Shown: in pieces, positions 51,801 to 62,500 of the stretch
Layout: each line of letters opens with the position of its first letter
How positions within the stretch are numbered: position 1 is the stretch's first letter
Origin: Zonotrichia leucophrys gambelii
Lineage: Eukaryota > Chordata > Aves > Passeriformes > Passerellidae
Assembly: GCF_028769735.1 (NCBI RefSeq)
Contig: NC_088170.1
Coordinates: 45,924,585 to 45,988,584 of the forward strand
Direction: 5' to 3'
Length of the DNA stretch: 64,000 bases
Position numbers and translations under genes: made by a program
The notes under the pieces: generated by a model
What the model was told of the DNA's origin: nothing
Seen by the model: only the letters and a program-made list of their open reading frames with translations
The model's database searches: none

Positions 51801-52299
51801 CACTTCCAGCATTTTCCGACCCAGCATGCACAAATGGGTCACTAACTCCTTTGTTTTCCATGTGGCACATACAGGCAATTGTTATGGAAGTGTGCCTTTC
51901 TGGAAGTCAGTGTAAATACGTTTTGTACACAACAGAATTTAAACAGTGTAATCACAACTGTGTCTTATGTAACCTTTCAGCAAGTTCTGCAAAACTGCCT
52001 TCCCTTCCTCAAACACTGCAGATCTGATATGTCCTATCAGTGAACACTTGCAAACATTCAGAGCTCAGAAACACAAACCAATCTCTGTTTGGTGGACAGC
52101 AAGGCCATTATATTCCGATTAATTAATTAATTAATTAATTTGATGTTCAGCAAAGAACATAAAAAAATTAATTTTGGATTAAAAAGCGTAACTCTCTACA
52201 TTGGAAGATATAATTGACAAAACTCTTCTCTGCATTGGAAGAAGACCTGCTATGAAGGAATAAGGCATCTATCCAGCACATCTGTTTTTAAGTGAGAAA
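45891..52299. other. Intergenic sequence between ZNF277 and IFRD1, distal part 2
   Basis: I recognise no gene. The segment 50080-50700 is enriched for degenerate CTGACC/TTGACC-type words and may be a decayed repeat of unknown class. A 13-bp tandem pair (AAGTCAACAATC-type) lies near 50717-50742, and an ATTA repeat lies at 52118-52140. Confidence 0.5.
52118..52140. repeat. (ATTA)n short tandem repeat
   Basis: Almost six uninterrupted ATTA units lie in an AT-rich context about 160 bp before the CR1 fragment upstream of IFRD1. Confidence 0.9.
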
Positions 52300-52778
52300 C
52301 CACACCGTGGTTCTGGACTCCTCAGTACAAGAAAGACGAGGAGCTACTGCAGAGGGTCCAGCGGAGGCCCACAGAGACCATTTGGGGTGTGGAGCATCTC
52401 CTTTATGAGGAGAGACTGTAGCAGCTGGGCCTGTTTAGTCTAGAGACCACTGTGAGGGGATCGCACTAACACATGTCAGTATCTCAAAGGTGGGTGCCAA
52501 GAGCATTATGTCAAACTCTTTCCAGAGGTGCCTAGTGACAGGACGATGAGCAGTGACCATGCACCGACACACAAGAAGTTCCTCCTCAACACGAGGAAGA
52601 ACTTTACAGTGGCAGAGCACTGGCACAGGCTGCCCAGGGAGGGAGACTGTGGATTCAAACCCCCCTGGACATGTTCCTGGGCCACCTGTTCCAGGTGACC
52701 CTGCCTTGGCAGGGGGTTGGACTGGAGGATCACCAGAGGTCCCTTCCAAACCAAACTGTTGTGTGATTCTGTGAACCC
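52300..52778 (+). mobile_element. CR1 LINE 3' fragment upstream of the IFRD1 CpG island
   Basis: It opens with the CR1 reverse-transcriptase C-terminal/3' region signature CTCCTCAGTACAAGAAAGAC. Further CR1 phrases follow: GTCCAGCGGAGGCCCACAGA, AGAAGTTCCTCCTCAACA, GGCTGCCCAGGGAGGGAGA and CAGGGGGTTGGACTGGA. It ends at the family's 3' terminus TGTGATTCTGTGA with a single copy of the terminal octamer. It is 5'-truncated, as most genomic CR1 copies are, and lies in sense with IFRD1. It stops about 440 bp before the inferred start of transcription, exactly where CpG-rich sequence begins. Confidence 0.9.
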
Positions 52779-53080
52779 TTCCGGCATTCCCCGCCTAAAC
52801 GGCGAGCACCGCCGGCGGCGGCCCCGCACACCCACAGAGCTGCACACGGCCCAGCCGAGCCTACCCTTCCCACAGCCAGCGGCGCACATGAAGCGGAGCC
52901 CGCCCGCACGGAGGGGCACGGAGGGACAGACACGGAGGGACACCGAGGCAGCGGCCGGCCCCAGCGCTCGCGCTTTGTCCCCCGCCCCGCGCGGCCTCAC
53001 GCCCTCCCAGCACCGCCCCTGGGCTGGCGCCGGGGCCGCCGCTCCCGGCGTGCACCGCGGCGCCACGCGCGAGGCGCCGC

Positions 53081-53146
53081 TGACGTCCCGGCCCCGCCAC
53101 TGGGCAGCGGCGCTCGCGCGTCACGAGCTCGCGCCGCTGCGTCAGC
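53081..53146 (+). promoter_or_regulatory. IFRD1: Cluster of CRE/ATF-like sites in the IFRD1 promoter
   Basis: TGACGTCC at 53081-53088 matches seven of eight bases of the palindromic CRE. CGTCA half-sites follow at 53119-53123 and 53140-53144, the latter within TGCGTCAGC (53138-53146). Three such sites within 70 bp upstream of a TATA box suggest CREB/ATF control. That fits the known induction of IFRD1 (PC4/TIS7) by growth factors, phorbol ester and stress. Binding is inferred. Confidence 0.55.
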
Positions 53147-53170
53147 GGCCCACCGTCGCAACGCCCGGCC

Positions 53171-53200
53171 ATTGGCTGCAACGGCGCGGAGCTCCGCCCC
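53171..53200 (+). promoter_or_regulatory. IFRD1: Inverted CCAAT box and GC box of IFRD1
   Basis: ATTGG at 53171-53175 is a reverse-strand CCAAT box about 45 bp before the TATA box. CCGCCCC at 53194-53200 is an Sp1-type GC box between them. The spacing is usual for NF-Y/Sp1 promoters. Confidence 0.65.
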
Positions 53201-53216
53201 CGCAGCACAGTGGGAC

Positions 53217-53223
53217 TATAAAA
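53217..53223 (+). promoter_or_regulatory. IFRD1: TATA box of IFRD1
   Basis: TATAAAA stands alone in very GC-rich sequence. It predicts transcription start about 28-34 bp downstream (53245-53252, at the pyrimidine-rich CGCCTTTAG). Both the uORF and the main ATG lie downstream of that point. Confidence 0.8.
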
Positions 53224-53247
53224 GCGGCTCCGGCGCCCCCTCCGCGC

Positions 53248-53522
53248 CTTTAGCCCCGGGTGTCTGAGAGGAGAAAGATGCATCGACTCCGCTCACGGGC
53301 CTCCACGGGGATTTCTGCCTTTGCCGCCAGTTCGCCCTCCGCCTGCTCTCGCCAATCACCCCCGCTGCCCCGGCCCGAGAAGTCAGCCTCGCAGAGGCGT
53401 TGGAGTAAAAAGCGCTCCTGCTCTTCTATCGGCTGATTGTCGCTGATTCCCGGGCGGGGGGGAGCAGGGAGACCGAGACCCGGAGAGGGGCCGCGGGAGC
53501 CGAGCCGAGCGCCGCTGCGACC
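53248..53522 (+). other. IFRD1: IFRD1 5' untranslated region (start inferred)
   Basis: About 275 nt of GC-rich leader lie between the predicted TATA-directed start and the initiator ATG. It appears uninterrupted by an intron. It contains one upstream ATG, annotated separately. Confidence 0.7.
53278..53436 (+). promoter_or_regulatory. IFRD1: Upstream open reading frame (52 codons) in the IFRD1 leader
   Basis: The only ATG in the leader before the main start opens a frame of 52 codons closed by TGA at 53434-53436, 86 nt before the IFRD1 ATG and not overlapping it. The start context is favourable at -3 (A). The predicted peptide begins MHRLRSRASTGISAFAASS and is Ser/Arg-rich and basic, with no domain. 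I recall that mammalian IFRD1 mRNA carries an uORF of similar size that makes the transcript unstable unless translation is inhibited by eIF2-alpha phosphorylation under stress. This matches in position and length. A function in this species is inferred. Confidence 0.75.
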
Positions 53523-53568
53523 ATGCCCAAGCCTAAGAAGCGGGGGAGCAACCACCAGCGCGGAGCCG
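53523..53568 (+). CDS. IFRD1: IFRD1 coding exon 1
   Basis: The start context is gcgaccATGc and the donor is gccg/gtgagt. The 46 nt encode MPKPKKRGSNHQRGA and the first base of a Gly codon. The Gly/Ala-rich tract that I recall following this point in human IFRD1 is nearly absent, making the N-terminus about 16 residues shorter. Confidence 0.92.
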
Positions 53569-56500
53569 GTGAGTGCGGCCGGGCCGGCGGGAAGGGGCGC
53601 GCGATGCAGACAGCGTTTCCCGTGGCCGCGGACACAGGGCCGCGCTGTCCGGCTGTGCCCCGCCTCCCCGCGGCGGTGGGTGGGCAGCAGGACGGGCGGG
53701 CGCGGCCGCGGGACTCTCTCTGGCCGGGCCGGGCGGGTGACAGGAGCCGTCCCTGAAACCGCCACCTCACGCCGCTGCGCGCATGCGCCGGGGAGCCGGG
53801 GCCGGCGGGCGCGGCCGCGCTGGCGGCGGCGGGAGCGGCCCGGGGCAGCGGCGGCTCGGCCGCGGGTCCGCCGGCTGCGCCACCGGCAGCTGCTGCGGCT
53901 GGGTGCCGCCGTGTCGTGCCCGAAAGGCTGCTGTGTCATTATAGGAAAAAATCCTTTTTCTAGCCTAAAATAGGATATTATAAAATAAACAAATGCAGAA
54001 TGTGCGTGTCTGACGTGTTCATGCTTGGGGTAGAACGGAGGTTTTGTGGGTTGGTGAGAAATTGCCCTTCAAGCTAGTATAGCTGTGTGCAGCGTTTGTT
54101 TCTAATGCCAATTTTCAGGAGGTGAGCAATTTATAGGGTGTTTCTGCAACTGCTCTTATTTTAGTTTGTGAGGGGCTTCTTGTTCTTGCCCCTTCTGTTG
54201 AATTCCTGTTTGATAGCAGCACGAAGGTGGGTGGCCATGTGAGAGCTATGGGCCTCCAAGTTTGTTCGCTCGTGCATTGTCTGGTGGAGTTTTTTTGGGT
54301 TGTGGTTAATGATACAAGTGGATACAGCTAAAAGTAGCAAAACTTCCGGAGTGTGACTAACTTAATTGGAAAGCATTTGGGCGCTGATCCAGCTGAAAGG
54401 TGATTCTGCCTAGATAAAAATAGTTTTTTGGGGTCTTGGTAGTCAGGGAGCCTGCTTGAAGCTGGTAAGCCCTGTGTGCAGCCTTCTAAATAATTTAGGA
54501 AGAAAAAAATTGCTGAAAGAACAGAATTTAGGGTTGTGTAAATGATGCTTTGGGAACTGTTGGAGAAGTATGCCTGGCCTGTTACTTCTGGAGTTACTTC
54601 TCCCCTACTGTTGGAGAAGTAACAGATATGAAAAGAGAGGTGAACACTGGTAAAAAGACTACTTTCATCAAAAAGTCTGAAAACTGCTGCACCAAGGCCT
54701 TCTTTGTCCTGAGAGGGAAAAACTTCAATCCCCCTTTGAAGCATTTGAGGTACTTGTAATTCAGTAGCAAAAGGGTTAGACATAGCTAATCCTGCACATA
54801 CTCCACTTAATCCTATATATCCTGCATTGGACTGGGTAATATATGTTTGCCCAAAGGTTTGACTCACACTGTCTTGAAGTTCCTCAAAATTAAAAAAATA
54901 AAGACTCCATGGCAGTTTTTTTAGAGAACTCATTCTAACAGTTACATTAACGCATTTTTAAAACATAGTCACAGAAAACTGCATTAACATGAAGTTGTAG
55001 AAATTTCCAGTAGGAATATATCCAATTTCTATGGTAGGAATTGGACCAGTACTAGGTGAGCCCTTCCTCGCTGCTCACAAATGATCTTCCAGAACAGAGC
55101 TGACAGAGTCTTCAGAGTAGGTGGGAGTAAAGGAACCAGCAGATGGAAATGTTCTTTCTGTGGCTGGGTCAGGGAAAGCAAATCTGCTCTGAGAGGGATC
55201 AGTTCTACTTTTGGTGCTCAGATGTTCCTTTTTTGTATGAGAGAACTGACCAAACTATTGTATTCATCTTTTCTTAAGGTGGTCAGCCCAGAAACGTGCA
55301 GCCTTTTAGTGATGAAGATGCTTCAATTGAAACCATGAGCCACTGCAGTGGCTTCAGTGATCCTGCTAGCTTCACTGAGGATGGTAAATTCTTTTATTTA
55401 TATCTGTTCATCTTTTAAAAACATAAAACCTGAGCTGATTTAGTAGTTTTAAGTAGAAGACTGTAAGTAGCAATAATGAAATAATGACATTATATTAACA
55501 CTGTGATGGCTAATCCAGTGGCCATTTTGTTTGTTTGGTTTATATATATATAAATATATACTCCAGGTTCCATGAGTCTTGTGAAACTATCAGGCTCTAT
55601 TCTGCTAGAATAGAATATAGATATAGAGCCACTAAGATGTAGAGTGCTGCTATAGAGACAATAAAAATTTTAAGATGAGTTGTATGACATGGATTTTCAT
55701 AAGAGGTAGTTGAAGCAGTAAGAACTGCAGAAGAGTTTAAGATGGGAAGAGTCACATTTACCTGTTTTGAGCTAGATTTGTGCTTTGTCTCCTTTACCAT
55801 CATTGCAACCTGGACTACTGTAATACCATTTGTTGAGAGGAGGGGACCTGAAAGCCTGAAGCAGGGGGGTAAGCAGAGAGCCATCTTTGGGTACATGCTG
55901 CTCTTAACTGAGCTCCTGTTGCAGAGGTGTCTGAATTGATGCTGTGTGGCACAGGCTGCTTTGACTCCCTGCGTCAGCTGTGAGCACCTCACAGTACTCC
56001 AGGGCTAGATGTAGTGGGCTGGATGGCAGTGTGTTGACAGGATTGGCTGATGGTCATCAGATGGAGAAAATTTATGTAAGACTTGATTCGTTCCCTCATT
56101 CATTCTTGGCATGTGTAAGCAGCAGATCTAGGAGCAGCAGAAATGTATCAATAGGCCAGTTTTTATGGGAGTATTTTAGGGCATAGTCTGATGTAGTAGG
56201 TTTAATACCGTTATGCTGCTGTGATACTGAACAATTCTGAAGGTGTTGTCTATATTAGACTGCTTCCTTATTAATGTTAAAAGCATTGTGTTGGAACTAC
56301 TGTCTGCTAATGAAATGTGTATCAGTGCGATTAAATTATTTCTTCTGGATTAGGGCCCGAAGTTGACGAAGAAGCTACTCAAGAAGACTTGGAATACAAG
56401 TTGAAGGGATTTATTGATCTTACATTGGACAAGAGGTATAGTCTGCTTTGAAGAAACACATTCATACATTGTTTTCTTGCTTGATTTAATAAGGAAAATA

Positions 56501-59500
56501 CACATCAAATCTTCTATAAATTGCTGAGATTTTTATTCTGGGGAGGACTTCTGGATCTAAAAAAAAACCTTTTTTGTTATACTGATTTTTTAGGATGGGT
56601 TAGATTTTCCTTTCCTAATATATTGAAGTACAGTGACTTTCTTTCTGTCCAGCAATACTGCTGTGAACTCTGTCTCCAAACAAAATTTTGCTGTCCATGA
56701 GTAAGAAGGCAATTCGGAGCATTTCATTTCTTCATAGTACTTCTGTGGATTACTCTTACTACTGGGTGTAGGCAAATATAAATCACCATAAAGCAAGGGT
56801 GGGGTTTAGCTGATATGTGCTGATTTCAGGTCTTCCTTTTCTCTTCTAACAGTGCAAAGACAAGACAAGCAGCCCTTGAAAGTCTGAAAAGTGCATTTTC
56901 TTCTAAAATACTGTATGAATTTATCATGGAGAGGAGAATGACCCTAACTGATAGCATTGAGCGCTGCATAAAGAAAGGTAATTAACGTGTAAGCTATTAG
57001 AAAGCAATAATCCCTATGAAATAGCACATTGTTTAAAAGAAATTAAGATTGTGAATGTTCTCTAGAACTTTACAGAGTGCTTAATAATTTAGGTAACATT
57101 ACTTTGTAAATGCAGGTGTCACACTTTAACTGTCCTAGAAAATTAACTGAAATTATCTTCTATCTCTTGGTTTCTGAATTTCCACTTACATGCTTTCAGA
57201 CTATTATCTTTAAAAGATTAAAGGAAGCAGGCAGGGCAAAAGGTGATTGCTCATCACTGTGTTAATTAATCCCTAGGTAAGAGCGATGAACAGTGTGCAG
57301 CTGCTGGGCTGGCTTGTCTTCTGTGTGTGCAGATGGGGTCAGGAATTGAAAGCGAGGAGATTTTTAAGACCCTTGGTCCAGTTCTGAAGAAGATTGTCTG
57401 TGATGGAACAGCCAGTATCCAGGCCAGACAGGCTGTAAGTATGACATGTTTATTTGCCAGCCAGGGACAGAGGGCTGCTTCTGGCCAGCTCACTCTTGTG
57501 TAATCCAGGACGAAAGGTTACCACACTAGTGTGTGCTCAGAATGTTGACATACACCCTCAATGATGCATAGCAGTTTTCACTGGCTTAAAAGTTCCACCT
57601 GAAAGTGGAACATGATTCTCTTCTTCAGCTGTTACATGTACTGCTTTGTCAAGTGTCTGAACTCACTGTATCGCAGCTTTCTTACTTCTGGGGACTGATG
57701 TTGGGGTCCTAGAAAACATTTTCCTACAGAGTGATATGTCCTTCCTGTATTAATTTTATTTTATTCTTGAAATTTAATTTTATTCTTAAACAGCACAGGA
57801 ACGTTACTTAAGCATTTACATTTATTTTTGGTAAAATCACATATAGCACATCTGGAAACTACATAAACAATACAGCCATTCTACCAAATGTATGTTTAAG
57901 TTACTTTTGCCTGGTCATCTCATCTATACATCAGCAGTATGCATGAAATAGTGAGGAAAGATTGTCCAAAGCACTTGCCAGAAGTTTTACTTTTGCTTAA
58001 ACTTCAGAGATTCAGCTAACATTTTCCAACTTTCCTTCATCATTATGTGGCTGGCTACTCCTAGTCAAGCTATGGCACAACAAATACTGTCAGCTGCAAA
58101 AAGGAGGTAGTATTAGTTCAACAATAGTTATTTCTACAAACAAAAGCTACTAAAGTTTGTCCTGTTCAAATGTAGCTTTGAGTCCTGTGTGGTTGGTGCA
58201 AACATCACTTTCAAATGGTTTCCTCTTTGTTCTTTGTAAGAGAAACTGGACTAGAATATAGGGCATAGGAAACAGATCTGCAGGAGAAGTTGAAAAGTTC
58301 CAGAAAAGGCTTTTCAAGGGCAGAGTTTCCATGCTTTTTAATTGAAATAGAGGTCAGAAGGAGAAACTATTTCCCACAGCTGTTAATAAATATCATATAA
58401 TTATCAGCAGAGTTTCTGCTTGTAAATCCTAGTGAGATTTAAAATCGTTGGGTGAAAACAATGCCACATGGAGCTTTTTCAAGGGCTTTCTAAGCTATTT
58501 AAAAATAATAATACATGGAAAGTGAAGGCTTGTGAGTAGCAAATGCTGTAAAATCATCCTGAGAGTAGATGGGAATTGGCAGCTAAGTATTACGAAGAAG
58601 ATGAATTAAGGATTGGGGACTTGTAGACTGTTCAGGTTTTTATCTCAAGTTTCTGTTGCTCCAGATGTTAAATTTCAAAAGTTCCAACTTTGAAACTTTA
58701 ACGTTATTGTCAAATACTGACACTTTTTTTTTCTTTTGTGTCCAGTGTGCAACCTGCTTAGGGATTTGCTGTTTCATCGTGACCGATGACATTACGGTGA
58801 GGATGATTGATACCTTTCAAATGTAATAAACTGACAGGATGAAAATGTGTGACTCCTAAACCACTTCCATGGTATTTTTCACTTGTACAGGAGCTGTACT
58901 CTACTATGGAATGCCTGGAAAACATCTTCATGAAGGCCTATCAGCGGGATAGAGACACTAATGGTGTGTCAAGTACCCATAATACTGTGCTTCACGTCAG
59001 TGCTCTTTTGGCATGGACATTGTTGTTGACCATTTGTCCAATGAATGAAGTGAAGAAGAAAATTGAAATGTGAGTATCTTTCTTGGAAAGCAGAATTTGT
59101 AATGACTCTATATGCAATGAAACAGTGTCAGTAAAATTTAGGTCTTAATGGACTATGATTTACTCCTTAGGCACTTGCATAAACTTCCAAGCCTGCTGTC
59201 TTGTGATGATCTCAACATGAGAATAGCTGCTGGAGAAACACTAGCACTTCTGTTTGAACTGGCACGTGAAACAGATGCTGTAAGTAGATGCCAGCAGCTA
59301 AACCTTCTTTCATTGGGATAATGATGAGACAAATTACTTAAAAGTGTGTTGCACTCCACCCTAGATCTCAACAAGTAGCAAATAATTCCGTGGTTTATGT
59401 TCCTTCTAGTGAGTCTGCCCTAGTCTCAGTGGATACAGCAATAATTCATAGCTATCGTTTTTTACAAAATCATTTTATTGCAAAACAGGGCCAATATAAC

Positions 59501-62500
59501 AAAATGCATCAAATGCTACTTAATAGCAGCTAGAAATATGGAATGCAAGATTTAAATCTAATTCCAACACCTGCTTTTAAAATTAAATTTTAAAAAGACA
59601 CCTCTAGAGAGATTCCAGAATGAAACAGTATTGTTTGCTGTAGTGGGATCACTCATCAGATGCTTATGCAGGCAAGTTTGAGTAATTCACAGCCTGCACA
59701 ATTCTAGTCTCAGCCAAAATCTATCATCAGGTAGAAAACACGTTCACTTTAAGTATTGTTTTTTCAGTATTTTTACCTAGGTAACTTGAGAAGAATAACT
59801 GGTATTGCATGATGGTTTTGCAGCATGACTATTTTAGTGAGTTAAGAACTAGGCAGTCATTTTAAGGGGGAGGTTTTTAAAGAATTGGCACAAATTTCAC
59901 ACAGATATCAGTAATACTTCATTTGGTGAGATTTCTTGGAGTTTGCTTTTGACTTTGGTTAGGTGCAAACTGCTCAATATTAGCTTTCCACAGCTAAAGT
60001 TGCATTTACGTTCTTCAATATGCCTTATTAATTGTCAGACTTTTTTCTTGACAGCACTGAAGGAAACAGCCTCCCTCTGCTTACGCATGGCACAGTTTGG
60101 GAGAGTTGCCTGAAGGGCTCCCAACTCAATCAAGGCTGCTGCGCTTTGCCAGAATGCTGCCTAAAGTGAAAGGATAACTCCACTTAAGTCAGGAATCATG
60201 ACACACTAGCACAGCATTAATATGAAACAATGTTAAGGCTTCTGTATAATGCAAGCAGTGTGGATTTGAGTCTCTTGGCTATGGAAGTCAACTTTGAAAG
60301 GAAAAAAAGTAAATGGAAAGCAAAACTTGATCCTTTATTGGTCAAGCTGACTGCAAGTAATTAAAATCTTAAAATATGTTGACTAATGAGACTTCACTAC
60401 AATATCTGCTGTTGCATTGAGGAAATGCCCCTTTAATCATTACAGATTATTCTCACTGAATCCTTAACAATCAGTGAAGATTAAAAATACTTGATGTATT
60501 TGCCTTTGACCAGTTCCTTTCAGAAAGCTTGCAGTAAGCTCACTCTAGTCACTTGATATGACAAAACATTCAGATAAAAAAAACCCTACAAGCCACAAAA
60601 ACTTGTTTTTACGTAAGTTTGCATGCATTCTTACTAGTCCAGGTGAACTACTGCTGAATTAAGTGCAGTGGAGAAAATATTTCTATATATGTAAAGCACA
60701 TATTAATTAATTAAAGCGAATAACAGAAAGCTGTTTATTACAATTTACTTCAAGTGTTTTGTTAAGCATTAAAAAAAAGCTTCCTAATTTCCCATTTCAT
60801 ACAAGACTTATAGCTAAATATTCCATACTCTCAGTCCAGTGGTGTCTCACAGTTTGCCTCCAGCAGCAGGAATTTTGTGATAACATGAAAGTGCCCTGAG
60901 CTTGTTGGCAGGAGTGGTTCAGCAGATCTGTTTAGCAGTTTGAGTCCCTTGGAATTACTGGAGTTAGAGTAGAATGGATTGGCAGGTGTATATGCACACT
61001 GATGGAGCTGTATGGGTCACATGGCTGACCAAACAGACTTTGTTAGTGCCCTTGCTGGTAAACTGGGTGCTGTGACTTTGTTCTTGCTGGTTTCAATGCT
61101 GCAGATGGAACTGCAGAAGCGCTCTGTGTCTTTTTAAATAAAGAGGTTGTAGAGATCTACACGCCCAAAATTTAAAGAGATCCATTTTCTTAGCTGTGGG
61201 GAAAAAGGTTAAGGCCATAAAATAAACTAAAATCTAAAAACCTTTTTTTTTCTGGTAACCTAGGATTTCTTTTATGAAGATATGGACCTTCTAACAGAGA
61301 AGCTAAGAGCTCTGGCTACTGATGGAAACAAGCACCGGGCCAAAGTGGATAAAAGAAAGCAGAGATCTGTCTTCAGAGACGTTCTTCGGGCTGTTGAGGT
61401 GATTCTTTTGTCTTAGTTACAATCTAGACCTTCAAAATATATAGTATGCAATTCAGTGAAAACAATTTTATTATTAAACAGAATTACTGTTTCAGTGAAA
61501 GAAACAGAAAAAAGCTATTTCAAGTGAGAATTGGTAGTCAGATCACATATGTGGACTAGAACTTCTTTTTTTAGGAATGTTGATAAAAGACTGGGAATAG
61601 TTAAACATTGTGGAAGCTAAGGAGAAGGATTGGCATAATTTGAAGTCACCTCTGGGATTCTGCCTGTAGAAGGATCTGAGTCACCTATTAGCACTTGTTC
61701 CATTCCATTGTCCCATTCCATTGTCCCAAATACCTGTAAGGTAGAGACTAAATGAAGCTTTTATTCTGACGTCAAGGTGACTTCTGTACTTGGAACTGGT
61801 TTTCCTGGCGATAAGTCCAATTCCTAAAGTAATTTTAAAGCTGAAAGTTCAATGTTTGTTTTTTAAAAACTTTGTAATCATGAAGAATATTAGCTTAAAG
61901 TTCTACATGAGATTTGACTGTAGGTGTGCATCTGCTTTATGAACAAATACAATCTTTAGCATATGTACACTGTATTACTTGGAAGGTTTTGATGTGCCAA
62001 ATTTATCAGTCAGAATAAAGTTCACCAAGATGTATATGAAATAAAATTCCTAGTACATAAAATTCCTAGTACAAAAGACTGTTTAAATTAAAATTATAGA
62101 TGTTGTTTCCGTTGACTTTTGCATAGGAGCGTGACTTCCCTACAGAGATGGTGAAGTTTGGGCCTGAGCGCATGTATATTGACTGCTGGGTTAAAAAACA
62201 AACTTACGAGACCTTCAAGGAGGTTCTGGGCTCGGGGATGCAGTACCATTTGCAGGTGAGCTGCTCTCTGACACTTGTTCAGACTGTGTTCCTCTGTGGC
62301 TGGCTTCTTTGATGGAATTTAGTCTGAATTACGAAATCCTGAGTAGAACTTAGTGATGAGCCTTGTATTTGAGGTGTTAAAGACAGCACTTAAAAAATTA
62401 ATTACAGCGAGCTACAGCTGCCTGGATAAGCTGCTTCTGAGTTGTAGCTTAGGTGTGCTAACATAGTAATCGAGTTCTCCAAGAAGTAAGAGATTTAGGC

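Larger units (their letters stand above)
52779..53930. promoter_or_regulatory. IFRD1: CpG island covering the IFRD1 promoter and first exon
   Basis: GC content and CpG frequency rise abruptly after the CR1 end and fall again near 53930. The island includes the promoter, the 5' UTR, the first coding exon and the start of intron 1. Long open frames on both strands here are a product of high GC content. Extended CpG density upstream of the TATA box would suit a constitutively open promoter with inducible elements. Confidence 0.9.

Noticed and set aside
52506..53973. Several long overlapping open frames on both strands around the IFRD1 promoter (140-229 codons)
   Set aside because: They fall in the CpG island, where stop codons are rare. 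They overlap each other, cross the promoter and splice donor, and have Arg/Ala/Pro-rich composition without domains.
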